Virus record (IMG/VR): IMGVR_UViG_3300032931_000009
Location: 1-31,149 of that record
Source: a virus
Direction: 5' to 3' (one strand)
DNA: 31,149 nucleotides
In this document: positions 30,681 to 31,149 of the stretch, piece after piece
Position numbering within the stretch: the stretch's first letter is position 1
How the letters are laid out: each line of letters opens with the position of its first letter
Notes under the pieces: generated by a model
The model's input: only the letters and a program-made list of their open reading frames with translations
Told to the model about the DNA's origin: nothing
Databases searched by the model: none
Translations under genes and position numbers: made by a program

Positions 30681-31149
30681 ATGATTTAACTTTAAGTCCG
30701 CTGCCATGATCATTATCCAACGCTGTAACTTTAAACCCGCCTTTCTCAATATTCTGTGGAGAATTTCTCACACTCATATCTATGTTCTTGCTTTGACGAA
30801 CGCTGTCATCAATAGCATCTGCTTTACCTAAGTCATAAAAGAACTTAGCCATCGCATCGGGGTTCATTGCCGCAGCAACTGTTTTATGATACTGTTTAGC
30901 ATCCTTAATGTATCCATTTTCATCAACAAAATTATTGAAGAATTTGGAAATGTCTGTTTGTTGAGCTTTCAGCTGCTCTGGAGTGTTTGGCTTGTAAGCT
31001 ACTTCTCTATCTCCAACTTTGAAATCAAAACCTTTGAATTCATCAGAGAATAATTCGTTTGTCTTATTAATAAAGTACTCCGACTTTTTAGCTTGGTCTT
31101 GCTGACTTGCAGCAGATTGGCTGATATATTGCTTGTAAGATTCCAAAGC
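30670..31149 (-). CDS. Probable head scaffolding protein (partial, C-terminal part)
   Basis: The frame stays open to the window edge (its 5' end lies beyond 31149), so only about 160 residues are visible. They are charged and helical, with repeated Lys/Gln/Asp and a C-terminal region AMAKFFYDLGKADAIDDSVR, then SKNIDMSVRN. A Gln/Lys-rich helical protein immediately upstream of the capsid gene, with a FFY-x-x-GKADA-like end, fits phage scaffolding proteins, whose C-terminus binds capsid subunits. The visible ending lies 16 bases upstream of the capsid start. Confident that a gene is here; scaffold role by position and composition. Confidence 0.65.
   Translation of the reverse strand, partial: ALESYKQYISQSAASQQDQAKKSEYFINKTNELFSDEFKGFDFKVGDREVAYKPNTPEQLKAQQTDISKFFNNFVDENGYIKDAKQYHKTVAAAMNPDAMAKFFYDLGKADAIDDSVRQSKNIDMSVRNSPQNIEKGGFKVTALDNDHGSGLKVKSFKN

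Overview
The window looks like part of the genome of a lytic, short-tailed (podovirus-type) phage of a Bacteroidota host. The case for that host is indirect but consistent. Replication starts with a BT4734/VirE-N-type primase fused to an SF3 helicase. The tail protein carries a BACON-like domain. Start codons are preceded by A-rich, TAAA-rich leaders rather than Shine-Dalgarno sequences. The order scaffold, capsid, connector proteins, very large tail protein, then large internal proteins resembles crAss-like and Cellulophaga-type podoviruses. No integrase, repressor, tRNA, CRISPR array or insertion sequence was seen.

Layout. Bases 1-51 are the end of a forward gene whose product finishes in an SSB-like acidic tail. 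Bases 52-273 are an AT-rich intergenic region with two perfect 9-bp inverted repeats, a 15-bp direct repeat and four GTGTACAA boxes; it is a candidate regulatory region or origin. From 274 to 10342 all genes run forward and are tightly packed, often overlapping: primase-helicase, four small unknown proteins, SNF2-type helicase, VRR-NUC nuclease, a small unknown, class I ribonucleotide reductase beta subunit, two small unknowns, and the ribonucleotide reductase alpha subunit. A terminator follows, then a small coiled-coil-like protein, a metallophosphoesterase and an endonuclease VII/HNH protein. A GC-rich hairpin at 10394-10420 ends this block and also serves the opposing one.

From 31149 down to 10423 all genes run in reverse and encode the virion: scaffold (cut by the window edge), major capsid protein, a 248-aa head protein, two connector/ring-type proteins (229 and 298 aa), a 1376-aa tail protein with a BACON-like domain and tandem Cys-containing repeats, a 242-aa tail protein, a GNAT-fold protein, and three likely internal or ejected proteins (289, 490 and 2902 aa). 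The 2902-aa protein is a polyvalent protein joining a lytic transglycosylase-like domain, a GNAT-like domain and an HELAH metallopeptidase. Terminators sit after the capsid gene and after the 248-aa gene with no room for large promoters, which suggests stepped-down expression along the operon.

How it works together: the forward block would prime, unwind and process DNA and supply dNTPs. The reverse block would build the head, connector and tail and load large proteins for delivery into the host. The most unusual points are the multi-enzyme 2902-aa virion protein and the apparent division of a tail protein into two genes at a BACON/repeat block.
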